Origin: Polyangia bacterium
Lineage (GTDB): Bacteria > Myxococcota_A > Polyangia > Polyangiales > Polyangiaceae
DNA length: 7,882 nt
Reading direction: 5' to 3'
Assembly: GCA_030430975.1 (NCBI GenBank)
Contig: JAUIKB010000229.1
Location: 1-7,882, forward strand
Both the position numbers and the translations under genes were made by a program. Every line of letters begins with the position of its first letter. Position 1 is the stretch's first letter. Below, piece after piece: positions 1-6,010 of the stretch. The notes below the pieces were generated by a model. It was given only the letters and a program-made list of their open reading frames with translations, did no database searches and was not told the origin of the DNA.

Positions 1-732
1 CGGGAGCTGTTCACCCGGCGAGTCGTGGACGTCGAACCAACCTTCGAACCGGGCCAGGCGGGCGAAATCGTCTTGGGCCGCATCATCGAGTTGGACGGCA
101 CCAACTACTTTTGGGGCGACATCAAAGCGTTCCGAGCGGAGGCGCGAGCCTCGATCGAGGAGGAGGTGGGCACCCAACTGCTGGACGTAGAATCGACTGC
201 GAGCACTGAAGCAGGTCAATACGAAGCCTTCATGCGCCTGACGGGCCCGTACTGGATGTCCTCAGTCACCAAAAATGACAACCTTCCCATACTGCCGCCC
301 GACCACTACCGAAGCTACTTCGAACCGCCGCCAGCAGCGCCGCGCGCAGCCGTGGTCAAACACCTCTCGTCGAAGGAACTCAGCAAGCTCCCCAAACTCT
401 CAGCGTCCATCTTGGAGTTCGCTGAGCCGCTCCTTTCCCTCATGGATTCGCCACCGACGCGAAGCCAGATGGATTCTGCAATGAACCTTGCGCAGCTGGC
501 GTGGAATTATCCGCTGATGCACGAGACGCGGCCGAGCCTGAGAGCGATGTGGTTGGAGATCTCCGCGACCGTGGCCCCGCCGATCAAGGCCGTGATCGAA
601 AGCATGATGGAGGTGCGCCGAACGACCTACGCGCGGGATCCGCGCTTGGCGGAGGTCACGGTGATCGACCGAGGCGGCGGCAACATCGTCGTGCAGGCCG
701 TGGCGAGAGTGGCCGAACCGGGCAGCCTATGA
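1..732 (+). CDS. Hypothetical protein, 5' end outside the window
   Basis: The reading frame is open from base 1 to the TGA at 730-732, so the gene most likely starts upstream. The first in-frame GTG, at base 25, has no clear Shine-Dalgarno sequence before it and is probably internal. About 243 residues are visible. No signal peptide or membrane segment is seen. The first 40 residues contain a segment reading GEIVLGRIIELDG, followed by a mixed acidic/hydrophobic middle, a Pro-rich spacer (PPPAAPRAA) and a helical C-terminal half containing LAQLAWNYPLM. The last residues form a predicted beta-type tail (AEVTVIDRGGGNIVVQAVAR). The combination of a GRII-LDG segment with a later LAQ-AWN helix faintly recalls proteins that carry SEC-C zinc motifs, but no SEC-C cysteine cluster is present here, so this is only a guess. 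No function is assigned. Codon use is strongly GC-biased at third positions, which supports real coding. Confidence 0.75.
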   Translation, partial: RELFTRRVVDVEPTFEPGQAGEIVLGRIIELDGTNYFWGDIKAFRAEARASIEEEVGTQLLDVESTASTEAGQYEAFMRLTGPYWMSSVTKNDNLPILPPDHYRSYFEPPPAAPRAAVVKHLSSKELSKLPKLSASILEFAEPLLSLMDSPPTRSQMDSAMNLAQLAWNYPLMHETRPSLRAMWLEISATVAPPIKAVIESMMEVRRTTYARDPRLAEVTVIDRGGGNIVVQAVARVAEPGSL

Positions 733-879
733 ACTCGACCGAGAGGCAGCCGCGCTAGCCCGAAACCGACGCTCGTCGTATCTCAGTCCCGACCTTCGCG
801 ACCGAGCGACCTCGACCGTCGGCTCAACCCCAACTCACGTAGCTGGGCCGCCAGCCCGTCGCGTTCCAATTCGGTCGCC

Positions 880-908
880 TTGCGTTTCCCGTCACCGCTT
901 GTCATACT
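880..908 (+). promoter_or_regulatory. Probable promoter of the toxin-antitoxin operon
   Basis: A -35-like TTGCGT (880-885) is separated by exactly 17 bases from a -10-like CATACT (903-908). The -10 is preceded by TG at 900-901, which fits an extended -10 (TGn) element. Transcription would begin about 7 bases after the -10, at or next to the A of the ATG at 915. No Shine-Dalgarno sequence is seen ahead of that ATG, which fits a leaderless transcript. The box matches are partial (3 of 6 and 4 of 6), so the assignment rests on spacing, the TGn element and the overlap with the operator. Confidence 0.45.
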
Positions 909-921
909 AAGCGTATGACAA
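899..921. promoter_or_regulatory. Inverted-repeat operator overlapping the antitoxin start
   Basis: A perfect inverted repeat with 9-base arms, TTGTCATAC (899-907) and GTATGACAA (913-921), has a 5-base centre (TAAGC). It covers the proposed -10 box, the expected transcription start and the antitoxin ATG. Ribbon-helix-helix antitoxins are known to bind palindromes in their own promoters and repress the operon, with the toxin as co-repressor. Position and symmetry make this the obvious autoregulatory site. Binding itself is inferred. Confidence 0.65.
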
Positions 922-1175
922 CTCGCCTCAACGCTCGTATAGATCCGGAATTAATGGCGAAAATCGAGCAGCTGAAGCGTCGGACTAACCGATCGACGAC
1001 AGCGATCGTCAAGGAGGCCCTAGCGCAATACCTCGAGAGCCAGGCAGCTTCGCCGAGTTCCGCCAAGCAGATTTTTCACGCGAGCGGGTTCATCGGCTGC
1101 GCCGACGGCCCAGAGGATCTCTCGACGAGCTACAAGGAGGCGCTCGTCGAATCGCTCACAGCGAAGGTCGAATGA
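915..1175 (+). CDS. vapB: Ribbon-helix-helix antitoxin of a VapBC-type system
   Basis: An 86-residue protein expected to neutralise the PIN toxin encoded just downstream and to repress its own promoter. Residues 2-10 (TTRLNARID) form the DNA-contacting beta strand. Residues 11-24 and 27-41 are the two helices of an Arc/CopG/MetJ-type ribbon-helix-helix fold (PELMAKIEQLKRRT, then STTAIVKEALAQYLES). The C-terminal part (about 50-86, including ASGFIGCADGPEDLS) is the flexible toxin-binding tail usual for such antitoxins. The ATG at 915 lies inside an inverted repeat and has no Shine-Dalgarno sequence, suggesting leaderless translation. The stop overlaps the toxin start by four bases (ATGA, 1172-1175), implying translational coupling. 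The symbol vapB is used for the partner of a PIN toxin; the exact family name of the antitoxin is less certain than its fold and role. Confidence 0.9.
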   Translation: MTTRLNARIDPELMAKIEQLKRRTNRSTTAIVKEALAQYLESQAASPSSAKQIFHASGFIGCADGPEDLSTSYKEALVESLTAKVE

Positions 1176-1594
1176 TCATCGCCGACACGGGCTTTTTCAT
1201 CGCCCTAGCCAATCGACGCGATCGATTTCACGAAGCCGCGAAGCGCGCGCTCGATGCTCTAGACGAGCCTCTGATCACGACTTGGCCGGTGATGACGGAG
1301 GCGTGTCACTTGCTGCTCGCGCGCCTAGGCATCGACGTTGAACTCAGGTTCATCGCCGACGCTACCAAAGGAGCCTTCACAACGTTCGACCTCACAGCGA
1401 CCCACCTGCCCCGCATAGCGCAACTCATGCGGCAGTATCGCGATCTCCCAATGGACCTCGCGGACGCTTCCCTCGTCGTACTAGCGGAATCACTTGGTAC
1501 CGGTCGGATCCTGTCGACTGATCAACGCGACTTCCAGACCTACCGGTGGAAGAACCGACAACCGTTTGAGAACCTGCTGGGATCGGGCGACTAG
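1172..1594 (+). CDS. vapC: PIN-domain ribonuclease toxin (VapC type)
   Basis: A 140-residue PIN-domain protein of normal VapC length, predicted to cleave RNA with Mg2+ or Mn2+ when freed from its antitoxin. All four expected acidic active-site positions are visible: Asp5 in IIADTGFFIAL, Glu43 in VMTEACHLL, Asp98 in MDLADASLV and Asp117 in ILSTDQRDF. The N-terminal hydrophobic strand followed by D-T/S-x-hydrophobic and the late STDxxDF strand are typical of the family. The toxin therefore looks catalytically intact. It overlaps the antitoxin gene by four bases and its GAAGG-like ribosome site lies inside the antitoxin coding sequence, so the two are made from one mRNA. The known VapC targets (tRNA anticodon loops or 23S rRNA) cannot be read from the sequence. 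Such pairs act in plasmid or island maintenance, phage defence or stress; no phage or plasmid gene is seen nearby. Confidence 0.92.
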   Translation: MIIADTGFFIALANRRDRFHEAAKRALDALDEPLITTWPVMTEACHLLLARLGIDVELRFIADATKGAFTTFDLTATHLPRIAQLMRQYRDLPMDLADASLVVLAESLGTGRILSTDQRDFQTYRWKNRQPFENLLGSGD

Positions 1595-1603
1595 CGGTCC
1601 CAG

Positions 1604-1631
1604 ACGGCATCGGGCAACATCGAGATGCCGT
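1604..1631. terminator. Hairpin between the convergent toxin and lipoprotein genes
   Basis: Perfect 8-base arms ACGGCATC (1604-1611) and GATGCCGT (1624-1631) enclose a 12-base loop, starting 10 bases after the toxin stop. No T-run follows on either strand, so it is not a canonical intrinsic terminator. It may still mark the mRNA 3' end or stabilise it. It lies within the 115-bp gap that separates the toxin gene from the convergent lipoprotein gene. Confidence 0.3.
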
Positions 1632-1709
1632 ACCCAGCTTCTACGAGCTGCCAGACCACCGCGCCGGTTACGCAGCGGTCACCGCGAAGCGTGCGCTGAA
1701 TCAGAGTAG

Positions 1710-3563
1710 CTACATCGAAGGTCGAGACGCCAGGCCGACCGTCCAATCGGAACTCTGGAATGCTGGATACGCGCCTGAGAACGCCGAGCGCCGATACGCG
1801 TGCGAGTCCTCGTTGACGGATGTGATGCCGGTGAGGCCGCTCGGCACCATGCTGAGCGGAGAGGGTAATTCCACCGCACCGCCGAACCCGACAGCGTCCA
1901 CTACATTCGCCGCCACAGTGCACGCGCCCCGACACAGCAACGCATAGCCGAACGAATTGCCAATCCAAATGATGTTGCCCGAAGTTTGGATGTCTCCGGT
2001 CTGAAAGCCGTTCGGCTCGACGACGTAAACGTCTTGCCCCGGACCTAGGACGAAGCTCGGTAGTGGGGTGATCAGAGGCTGGACGTTGCCCGCAGACGCG
2101 CCGATCTCCATGCCTTGAAGGTCGGCTGAGCACGTCATGTCGGTGTTGCGCAGGACGATGTAATCCACATCACCGACGTGGAGTTCGATCATCCGAACCG
2201 CGCTCTGTGCAGCGTTGCCCGCGGGGCAGGCTGAACAGACTCCGCCAACGCAGGTCTTGCCAGACGCCGTGCAGTTGGTTCCGCCGCTTGCGTAGCCGCT
2301 GCCCAGAGCATTGCAGGTAGTCGCCACGTTGCCGTCGCACACGGGTTGGCTAGGCGCACACACCTGAGTCTTGCAGCTGGATGTTGGTGCATCGCAGTAC
2401 TCGCTCGCGGTGCACTGATCGAGCACGGTAGCCGACTGTCCGTTTCCAGAACACTGCATCACGGCGTTCGTCGCCACGTTGCAGTACGTCGAATTCGGGT
2501 CGCAGACCTGAGCCTTGCACTCACCGTTGTAGCAATGGAGTCCCGTCGCGGTGCAGTCCGTCGAACTGTCGACGCTGAAGCCATCGGCCGCACAGTCGAT
2601 CAGCGTGTCGCCATCGCAGTACGTCTTGCCGGCGTCGCACACCCAGTCCTTGCACTCGGCGGTCGTGCCCGCCTGCACGCAGCTCTGTTGCGCACCACAT
2701 GTAGCGCTCACGGCGAATCCGTCGCCGGCGCTGTTGCAGGTCTGAACCGTCACCCCGACGCAGCGGCTTTCATCCTCTGCGCACACGTCGACGACGCAGG
2801 TGCCGGCGGGATCGCAGTGGTAGACATCCGGACAATCAGGATTCCGAAGACACTGGACGCAGTGACCCCTCTGCTCGTCGCATAGCAGGCCGAGCGGCGT
2901 GCACTGGTTGTCGGACTGACACTCGGTCAGGCTCACGCACTCATGGTCAACGCACTCCTCGTCGCCGCTGCAATCGTTGGCGCCGACGCAACCCACGCAG
3001 CGGTCCGTGGCTGGGTTACACACGTCGCCGCCGGTGCAATCCAGCGAATTGTCGCAGGGGGTGTAGGCAACACATCGGTTCGCAATACAGTCCGACGTCC
3101 CCCCACAATCACCCGGTGCTACGCATTCCTCGCAGAACCCCGTCGTCGGATCGCAAATCGTTCCTTGCGGCGCGTTCACGCAGTCGAGGCTGTTGGCGCA
3201 CTCGGTCAGCGGCACGCAGCTCTTGTCCTGGCAGCGCTCCAGTGTCCCGCACTGAGTGGTGAACAGACAATCAACGCACACCTTAGTTTGGGTGTCGCAA
3301 ACCTGGGATACGGCGCTGCAGTCATCGTCCCCCTGGCACGGTCCCCCGATCGCACCACCCTGACCAGCGCTGCCGCCCTGCCCTCCGGAACCGCCCGATC
3401 CCGTTCCGCCGGAGTCAGAGCCCCCCGACGACGAACCGCCCTGCCCCGACCCGGCGTTCAGGGAACCCGCCGCACCGCCGCCGCCCGTCAGCCCGCTATC
3501 GTCACTGCCACCGCACGCCACCGCCAGCGCGAGGCCGAGAAAAGCCGCTGACCTCAAGCGCAC
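1710..3563 (-). CDS. Cys-rich surface lipoprotein with lamin-tail-like C-terminus
   Basis: A 617-residue exported lipoprotein if it starts at the GTG at 3563. That start gives a compact signal peptide (MRLRSAAFLGLALAVA) with Cys17 as the lipid-attached residue, and a GAGG about 10 bases upstream. An in-frame ATG at 3680 would add 39 non-signal residues and is less likely. Residues 18-75 are a Gly/Ser/Ala tether. Four modules follow at 76-260, each with eight cysteines (C-x5-C-x6/9-C-x6-C-x2-C-x5/6-C-x5-C-x4-C). A second set of four modules at 261-450 has six cysteines each, in a different spacing. Residues 451-617 resemble a lamin-tail (LTD) beta domain: a YIVLRN strand, then ADLQGMEI, FVLGPGQDVYVV, VVDAVGF, and an SHAYRR...SSDWTVG ending typical of that fold. 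A cell-surface or outer-membrane location with many disulfides is expected; adhesion or ligand binding is only inferred. Similar Cys-rich tethered lipoproteins are frequent in myxobacteria. It is transcribed convergently with the toxin gene and alone on its strand. Confidence 0.85.
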   Translation of the reverse strand: MRLRSAAFLGLALAVACGGSDDSGLTGGGGAAGSLNAGSGQGGSSSGGSDSGGTGSGGSGGQGGSAGQGGAIGGPCQGDDDCSAVSQVCDTQTKVCVDCLFTTQCGTLERCQDKSCVPLTECANSLDCVNAPQGTICDPTTGFCEECVAPGDCGGTSDCIANRCVAYTPCDNSLDCTGGDVCNPATDRCVGCVGANDCSGDEECVDHECVSLTECQSDNQCTPLGLLCDEQRGHCVQCLRNPDCPDVYHCDPAGTCVVDVCAEDESRCVGVTVQTCNSAGDGFAVSATCGAQQSCVQAGTTAECKDWVCDAGKTYCDGDTLIDCAADGFSVDSSTDCTATGLHCYNGECKAQVCDPNSTYCNVATNAVMQCSGNGQSATVLDQCTASEYCDAPTSSCKTQVCAPSQPVCDGNVATTCNALGSGYASGGTNCTASGKTCVGGVCSACPAGNAAQSAVRMIELHVGDVDYIVLRNTDMTCSADLQGMEIGASAGNVQPLITPLPSFVLGPGQDVYVVEPNGFQTGDIQTSGNIIWIGNSFGYALLCRGACTVAANVVDAVGFGGAVELPSPLSMVPSGLTGITSVNEDSHAYRRSAFSGAYPAFQSSDWTVGLASRPSM

Positions 3564-3713
3564 CGCTAGCAAGCCTCGCTGTGTGTTGCGTCTGCACAAA
3601 CGGACCCCGTTGGAGTGGACGGGTGTCGCCCTAGGCGCGGCGTGGCTGATCGCACGATTCGGCGTAGATCCGTGGGCCATTCAGCTAGCATGACACGGAC
3701 TGCCTGATCCGAG

Positions 3714-3730
3714 ATTACCTCCGAGGTAAT
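3714..3730. promoter_or_regulatory. Perfect 8+8 bp inverted repeat, possible operator
   Basis: ATTACCTC (3714-3721) and GAGGTAAT (3723-3730) are perfect reverse complements around a single base. The site lies about 150 bp upstream of the lipoprotein start, on the promoter side. On the minus strand a TTGCGT stands 16 bases before a TAATCT that falls within the repeat, so a dimeric regulator could act on a promoter here, but the box matches are weak. It could also be chance. Confidence 0.3.
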
Positions 3731-3966
3731 GAAACGCAACGGCTTAGCTAGACGGATCACGGGAGCCCCGAGCGCTCGATCCGGCGCGTATCCTCTACCG
3801 ATCACGGCGCGCTCGCCGACTTCCTACGTGCAAGGCGGATTTTCAACGCGAGAACACGTACTGCGGGAAGCTCAACAGCTCGGATGTCGTTCGTGCAAAC
3901 CCATCTCGGTTACCGCACCGATGCGCCGGCATGGCTCCGCTGGCCGCGCAGATCAGCGCCACTACC

Positions 3967-4034
3967 CGCGAGCTGCATCGCCCGATGACGCGGCTAAAGG
4001 CGGCGGGTCGGAGCCGCGGCTCCGCCAGCTCGCG
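3967..4034. repeat. Nested inverted repeats in the divergent spacer
   Basis: An outer pair of 9-base arms, CGCGAGCTG (3967-3975) and CAGCTCGCG (4026-4034), encloses a perfect 16-base palindrome, CGGAGCCGCGGCTCCG (4009-4024). Both pairings can form at once, giving a branched stem in RNA or a cruciform in DNA. No T-run follows, so it is not a standard terminator. GC-rich DNA makes such matches more likely by chance. Confidence 0.3.
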
Positions 4035-4226
4035 AGTCTTCCTTCACCAACCCGCTGGCCGACCCGGGTAATAATCCATAGAAAAATGTGGACACCGGCC
4101 GGCCGTTCCATAGCGACTCCTATGATTTCGTGAAATGGCGCCACTGTGGGGGAATGTCCGCAGGCCAAATGAGTATCAGGAGTGCAGCCGTAAGACCGCT
4201 GCAGTGCACATGTAAGTGCCACGATG

Positions 4227-4233
4227 AGGAGGT
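4227..4233 (+). promoter_or_regulatory. Strong ribosome-binding site that fixes the start at 4239
   Basis: AGGAGGT stands just before the ATG at 4239; the AGGAGG core is 6 bases away. It rules out the in-frame ATG at 4224, which lies before this site, and points to high translation of the downstream exported protein. Confidence 0.85.
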
Positions 4234-4238
4234 TACCT

Positions 4239-5081
4239 ATGCGACTATTTGCAACACTTCTGGTCCTGACCGGCTGCATGCTGGCCGCACCGCTGGCCAG
4301 CGCATTTCCCACCAGCCCAGATGTCTTGGCGGGGCTAAAGCTCTCCGAAACCAAGAGCCAGAAAAAAGCGCGCAAGCAAAAAGAAGCGAAGCACGCTCGA
4401 AACGAAGCGCGCAACAAGAAGACTCGCAACAAGCGCCGACCCAAGGGTTCACTTCGGAGGGCCCTTGCTGAAACACCGCAACAGCGAGCCGAGCGGTTAA
4501 GGATCAACCGTACTTGGCATAAGAATCTGACGAAGCCGCGAGCCAAACCGCGTCCCCACCGCCCGCCCAGCCATCGTGGGGGCCTCCGGCTCGTGGAGAC
4601 CCCTGCACAACGTGCCCAACGCGAAAGAGACTACAACAGGTACCTCAAGACCGGGCGGCTACCCAAAAACAAGGGCCGCAAAGCCACCCCTAAGTCCAGG
4701 AAAGCACGGTCCAAGTCCAGGACGTCCAAGTTCGGTAGAATCTCATCAGGCAGCAGCAGCTCCAGCGGCAGCTCCAGCGGTAGCTCCAGCCGTAGCCGCA
4801 AGTCGTCCAGCAAGAGCAGCAGCTCGAGTAGCAGGTCGTCCAGCAAGAGCAGCGGCTCCAGCGGTAGCAAGTCATCCAGCAAGAGCAGCGGCTCCAGCGG
4901 TAGCAAGTCGTCCAGCAAGAGCAGTGGCTCCAGCGGTAGCAAGTCGTCCAGCAAGAGCAGCGGCTCCAGCGGTAGCAAGTCGTCCAGCAAGAGCAGCGGC
5001 TCCAGCGGTAGCAAGTCGTCCAGCAAGAGCAGCGGCTCCGGCGGTAGCAAGTCATCCAGCAAGAGCAGCGGCCCGCGGTAA
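4239..5081 (+). CDS. Exported, very basic Ser/Lys-repeat protein
   Basis: A 280-residue protein of unknown function. The start at 4239 is set by a strong AGGAGG. Residues 1-22 are a signal peptide (MRLFATLLVLTGCMLAAPLASA, shown here in parts: hydrophobic LFATLLVL, then a cleavage-like ASA before Phe23). An LTGC at 10-13 fits a lipobox, so lipidation at Cys13 is possible, though the hydrophobic stretch continuing after it favours ordinary signal peptidase I. Residues 34-70 are dense in Lys, Arg, Gln and Ala and likely helical. A motif ETPxQRAxRxRxxNR appears twice (78-91 and 120-134), an internal duplication. A Lys/Arg-rich spacer (139-167) leads into Ser/Gly-rich sequence, then from 203 into a 12-residue repeat KSSGSSGSKSSS, present six times, ending KSSGPR. 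The net charge is strongly positive. Binding to DNA, anionic polysaccharide or the cell envelope is plausible but only inferred. The stop is 20 bp from the convergent ATP-grasp gene. Confidence 0.8.
   Translation: MRLFATLLVLTGCMLAAPLASAFPTSPDVLAGLKLSETKSQKKARKQKEAKHARNEARNKKTRNKRRPKGSLRRALAETPQQRAERLRINRTWHKNLTKPRAKPRPHRPPSHRGGLRLVETPAQRAQRERDYNRYLKTGRLPKNKGRKATPKSRKARSKSRTSKFGRISSGSSSSSGSSSGSSSRSRKSSSKSSSSSSRSSSKSSGSSGSKSSSKSSGSSGSKSSSKSSGSSGSKSSSKSSGSSGSKSSSKSSGSSGSKSSSKSSGSGGSKSSSKSSGPR
4845..5078 (+). repeat. 36-bp in-frame tandem repeat, six units plus a partial
   Basis: Units begin at 4845, 4881, 4917, 4953, 4989 and 5025, with a truncated seventh at 5061. Each begins AAGAGCAG and encodes KSSGSSGSKSSS; unit 6 has one Ser-to-Gly change. 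Units differ at only a few bases (for example TCA/TCG in the tenth codon and AGC/AGT in the third). Synonymous positions are almost identical, so the array expanded recently by duplication rather than being kept alike only by protein selection. Degenerate Ser/Lys/Arg sequence at about 4746-4844 may be older repeat material. There are no spacers, so it is not a CRISPR array. Confidence 0.95.
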
Positions 5082-5101
5082 GCACCCGGCCGTTCAGATA
5101 C

Positions 5102-6010
5102 TCAGCAGGCGTCGCCTCGCCCCAGCCGTCGCACAACGGACTGGGCGAGCGCCGCCGCCGCGGGAGGATGCAACCGAAACCAGAGCTCGGGCTCGATGAG
5201 TTCGAGCTCCATGATGGCGGGCAGGCCGGCGTTGTCGTCGACCAGATCGACGCGGGCGTAGATCGGCGGGGCGGGACAGCTAGCTACCGCGCGCTCGGCG
5301 CATGCAATCTCGGCATCGGTCGGCGTATAGAGCCTCACCGTGCCCCCATGATCGTCTTGCACGCGAAAATCGCCGGGCTTGGCTAGTTTCTGAACAGCAT
5401 GACTGAAGCGACCGTCGATCATCACGAGCGATACTTCGCCGCGCGTGAGGACGCTGCGTTGAAAAGGCTGCAACATCATCGCGCGCGCAGCCAAACACTC
5501 GGCCAGGATCCCCTCGAACTGTGGCGCCGCGTCGGTGGTGACGCGGTAGGTGTGCCGAGCCGCCCCCGACACGACCGGCTTGATCACCGCTTCATCGCAC
5601 TCGCAATCGGCGAGCCAGGCTGCCAACGTGCGGTCGTCGCCTTGGGGCGCAAAGTGGGTCGGAACGATGCGGCTGCCCCGCTGCTGCAAGTCGCGCAGAT
5701 AGTGTTTGTCGACGTTCCAACGGACCACGTCGACCGGATTGAATACCTGCGCGCAGCTGGACACTCGTTTTAGCCACACTGAAAATTCGGGAAACCTATC
5801 AAAATAGTCCCACGTTGAGCGAAACACCACCGCCCGGGTGCTCTGCCAATCGTACCCGGCGCGCGACCACGACACTCGCTCGACGCTCAGGCCGCAACGG
5901 GTCAGTGCCTGCTCCAACAAGCCGTCCTCTAGGGCAACATTGACCGTGTACGGCGACGAGACGTCCACCCGTTCAAAGCGATCTTCGGTCAGGATCACCA
6001 CGTCTTTCAT
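5102..6010 (-). CDS. Orphan ATP-grasp enzyme (RimK/glutathione-synthetase-like)
   Basis: A 302-residue soluble enzyme predicted to use ATP to activate a carboxylate as an acyl phosphate and join it to an amine or thiol. The N-terminal region contains VVFRSTWDYF (61-70) and VFNPVDVVRWNVDKHYL (89-105), typical of the ATP-grasp group that includes the cycloserine-pathway protein DcsG and many uncharacterised relatives. ATP-binding and metal residues are visible: Lys102 and Lys144 (AVIKPVVSGA), the Gln181-Pro182 hinge (MLQPF), Glu192 (RGEVSL), Arg216 (GDFRVQ, before HGG), Asp255 (YARVDLV) and the MELELIEPELWF block (267-278) holding the Mg2+-binding acidic residues. The length is normal for the group. 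The ATG at 6010 is preceded by only a weak purine run (GGGGG). Neighbours give no pathway: no peptide precursor, transporter or partner ligase is nearby, so the substrate is unknown. Family assignment is firm; the precise reaction is not. Confidence 0.88.
   Translation of the reverse strand: MKDVVILTEDRFERVDVSSPYTVNVALEDGLLEQALTRCGLSVERVSWSRAGYDWQSTRAVVFRSTWDYFDRFPEFSVWLKRVSSCAQVFNPVDVVRWNVDKHYLRDLQQRGSRIVPTHFAPQGDDRTLAAWLADCECDEAVIKPVVSGAARHTYRVTTDAAPQFEGILAECLAARAMMLQPFQRSVLTRGEVSLVMIDGRFSHAVQKLAKPGDFRVQDDHGGTVRLYTPTDAEIACAERAVASCPAPPIYARVDLVDDNAGLPAIMELELIEPELWFRLHPPAAAALAQSVVRRLGRGDAC

Larger units (their letters stand above)
3564..4238. other. 675-bp divergent spacer without a convincing gene
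   Basis: This stretch separates the leftward lipoprotein gene from the rightward repeat protein gene and must hold the promoters of both. Open frames exist on both strands, but their translations are Arg/Ser/Pro-rich, lack recognisable motifs and have no good ribosome sites. I found no tRNA-like sequence. It holds two inverted-repeat structures (3714-3730 and 3967-4034, listed separately). On the + strand, a TATGAT at 4121-4126 matches a -10 box at five of six positions, but no -35 partner stands at a suitable distance. No confident promoter could be named for the lipoprotein gene. Confidence 0.6.

Noticed and set aside
275..758. Alternative plus-strand frames inside the first gene (275-484 and 501-758)
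   Set aside because: They are out-of-frame readings of the first gene, rich in Arg/Ser/Asp/Gly, with no start signals.
2346..3551. Plus-strand open frames opposite the Cys-rich lipoprotein (2346-2885 and 2943-3551)
   Set aside because: The minus frame has a signal peptide, lipobox and ordered cysteine modules. The plus frames are Ala/Arg-rich mirror readings without motifs.
3564..3680. Upstream ATG at 3680 as the lipoprotein start
   Set aside because: It would put 39 Arg/Pro/His-rich residues before the signal peptide. The GTG at 3563 gives a normal lipoprotein signal and has a GAGG upstream.
3729..4133. Plus-strand 134-residue open frame in the divergent spacer
   Set aside because: No ribosome site, no recognisable motif and an Arg/Ser/Pro-rich composition typical of non-coding frames in GC-rich DNA.
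3962..4546. Minus-strand 194-residue open frame across the start of the repeat protein
   Set aside because: It overlaps the signal peptide region of a well-supported gene and encodes no recognisable domain.
4845..5078. CRISPR-like 36-bp periodicity
   Set aside because: Units are directly contiguous with no variable spacers, and they sit in frame inside a gene.
4631..5136. Long minus-strand open frames rich in Leu/Asp or Cys/Trp repeats
   Set aside because: They are the antisense reading of the 36-bp Ser/Lys repeat. The sense frame has a signal peptide and a strong ribosome site; these frames have neither.
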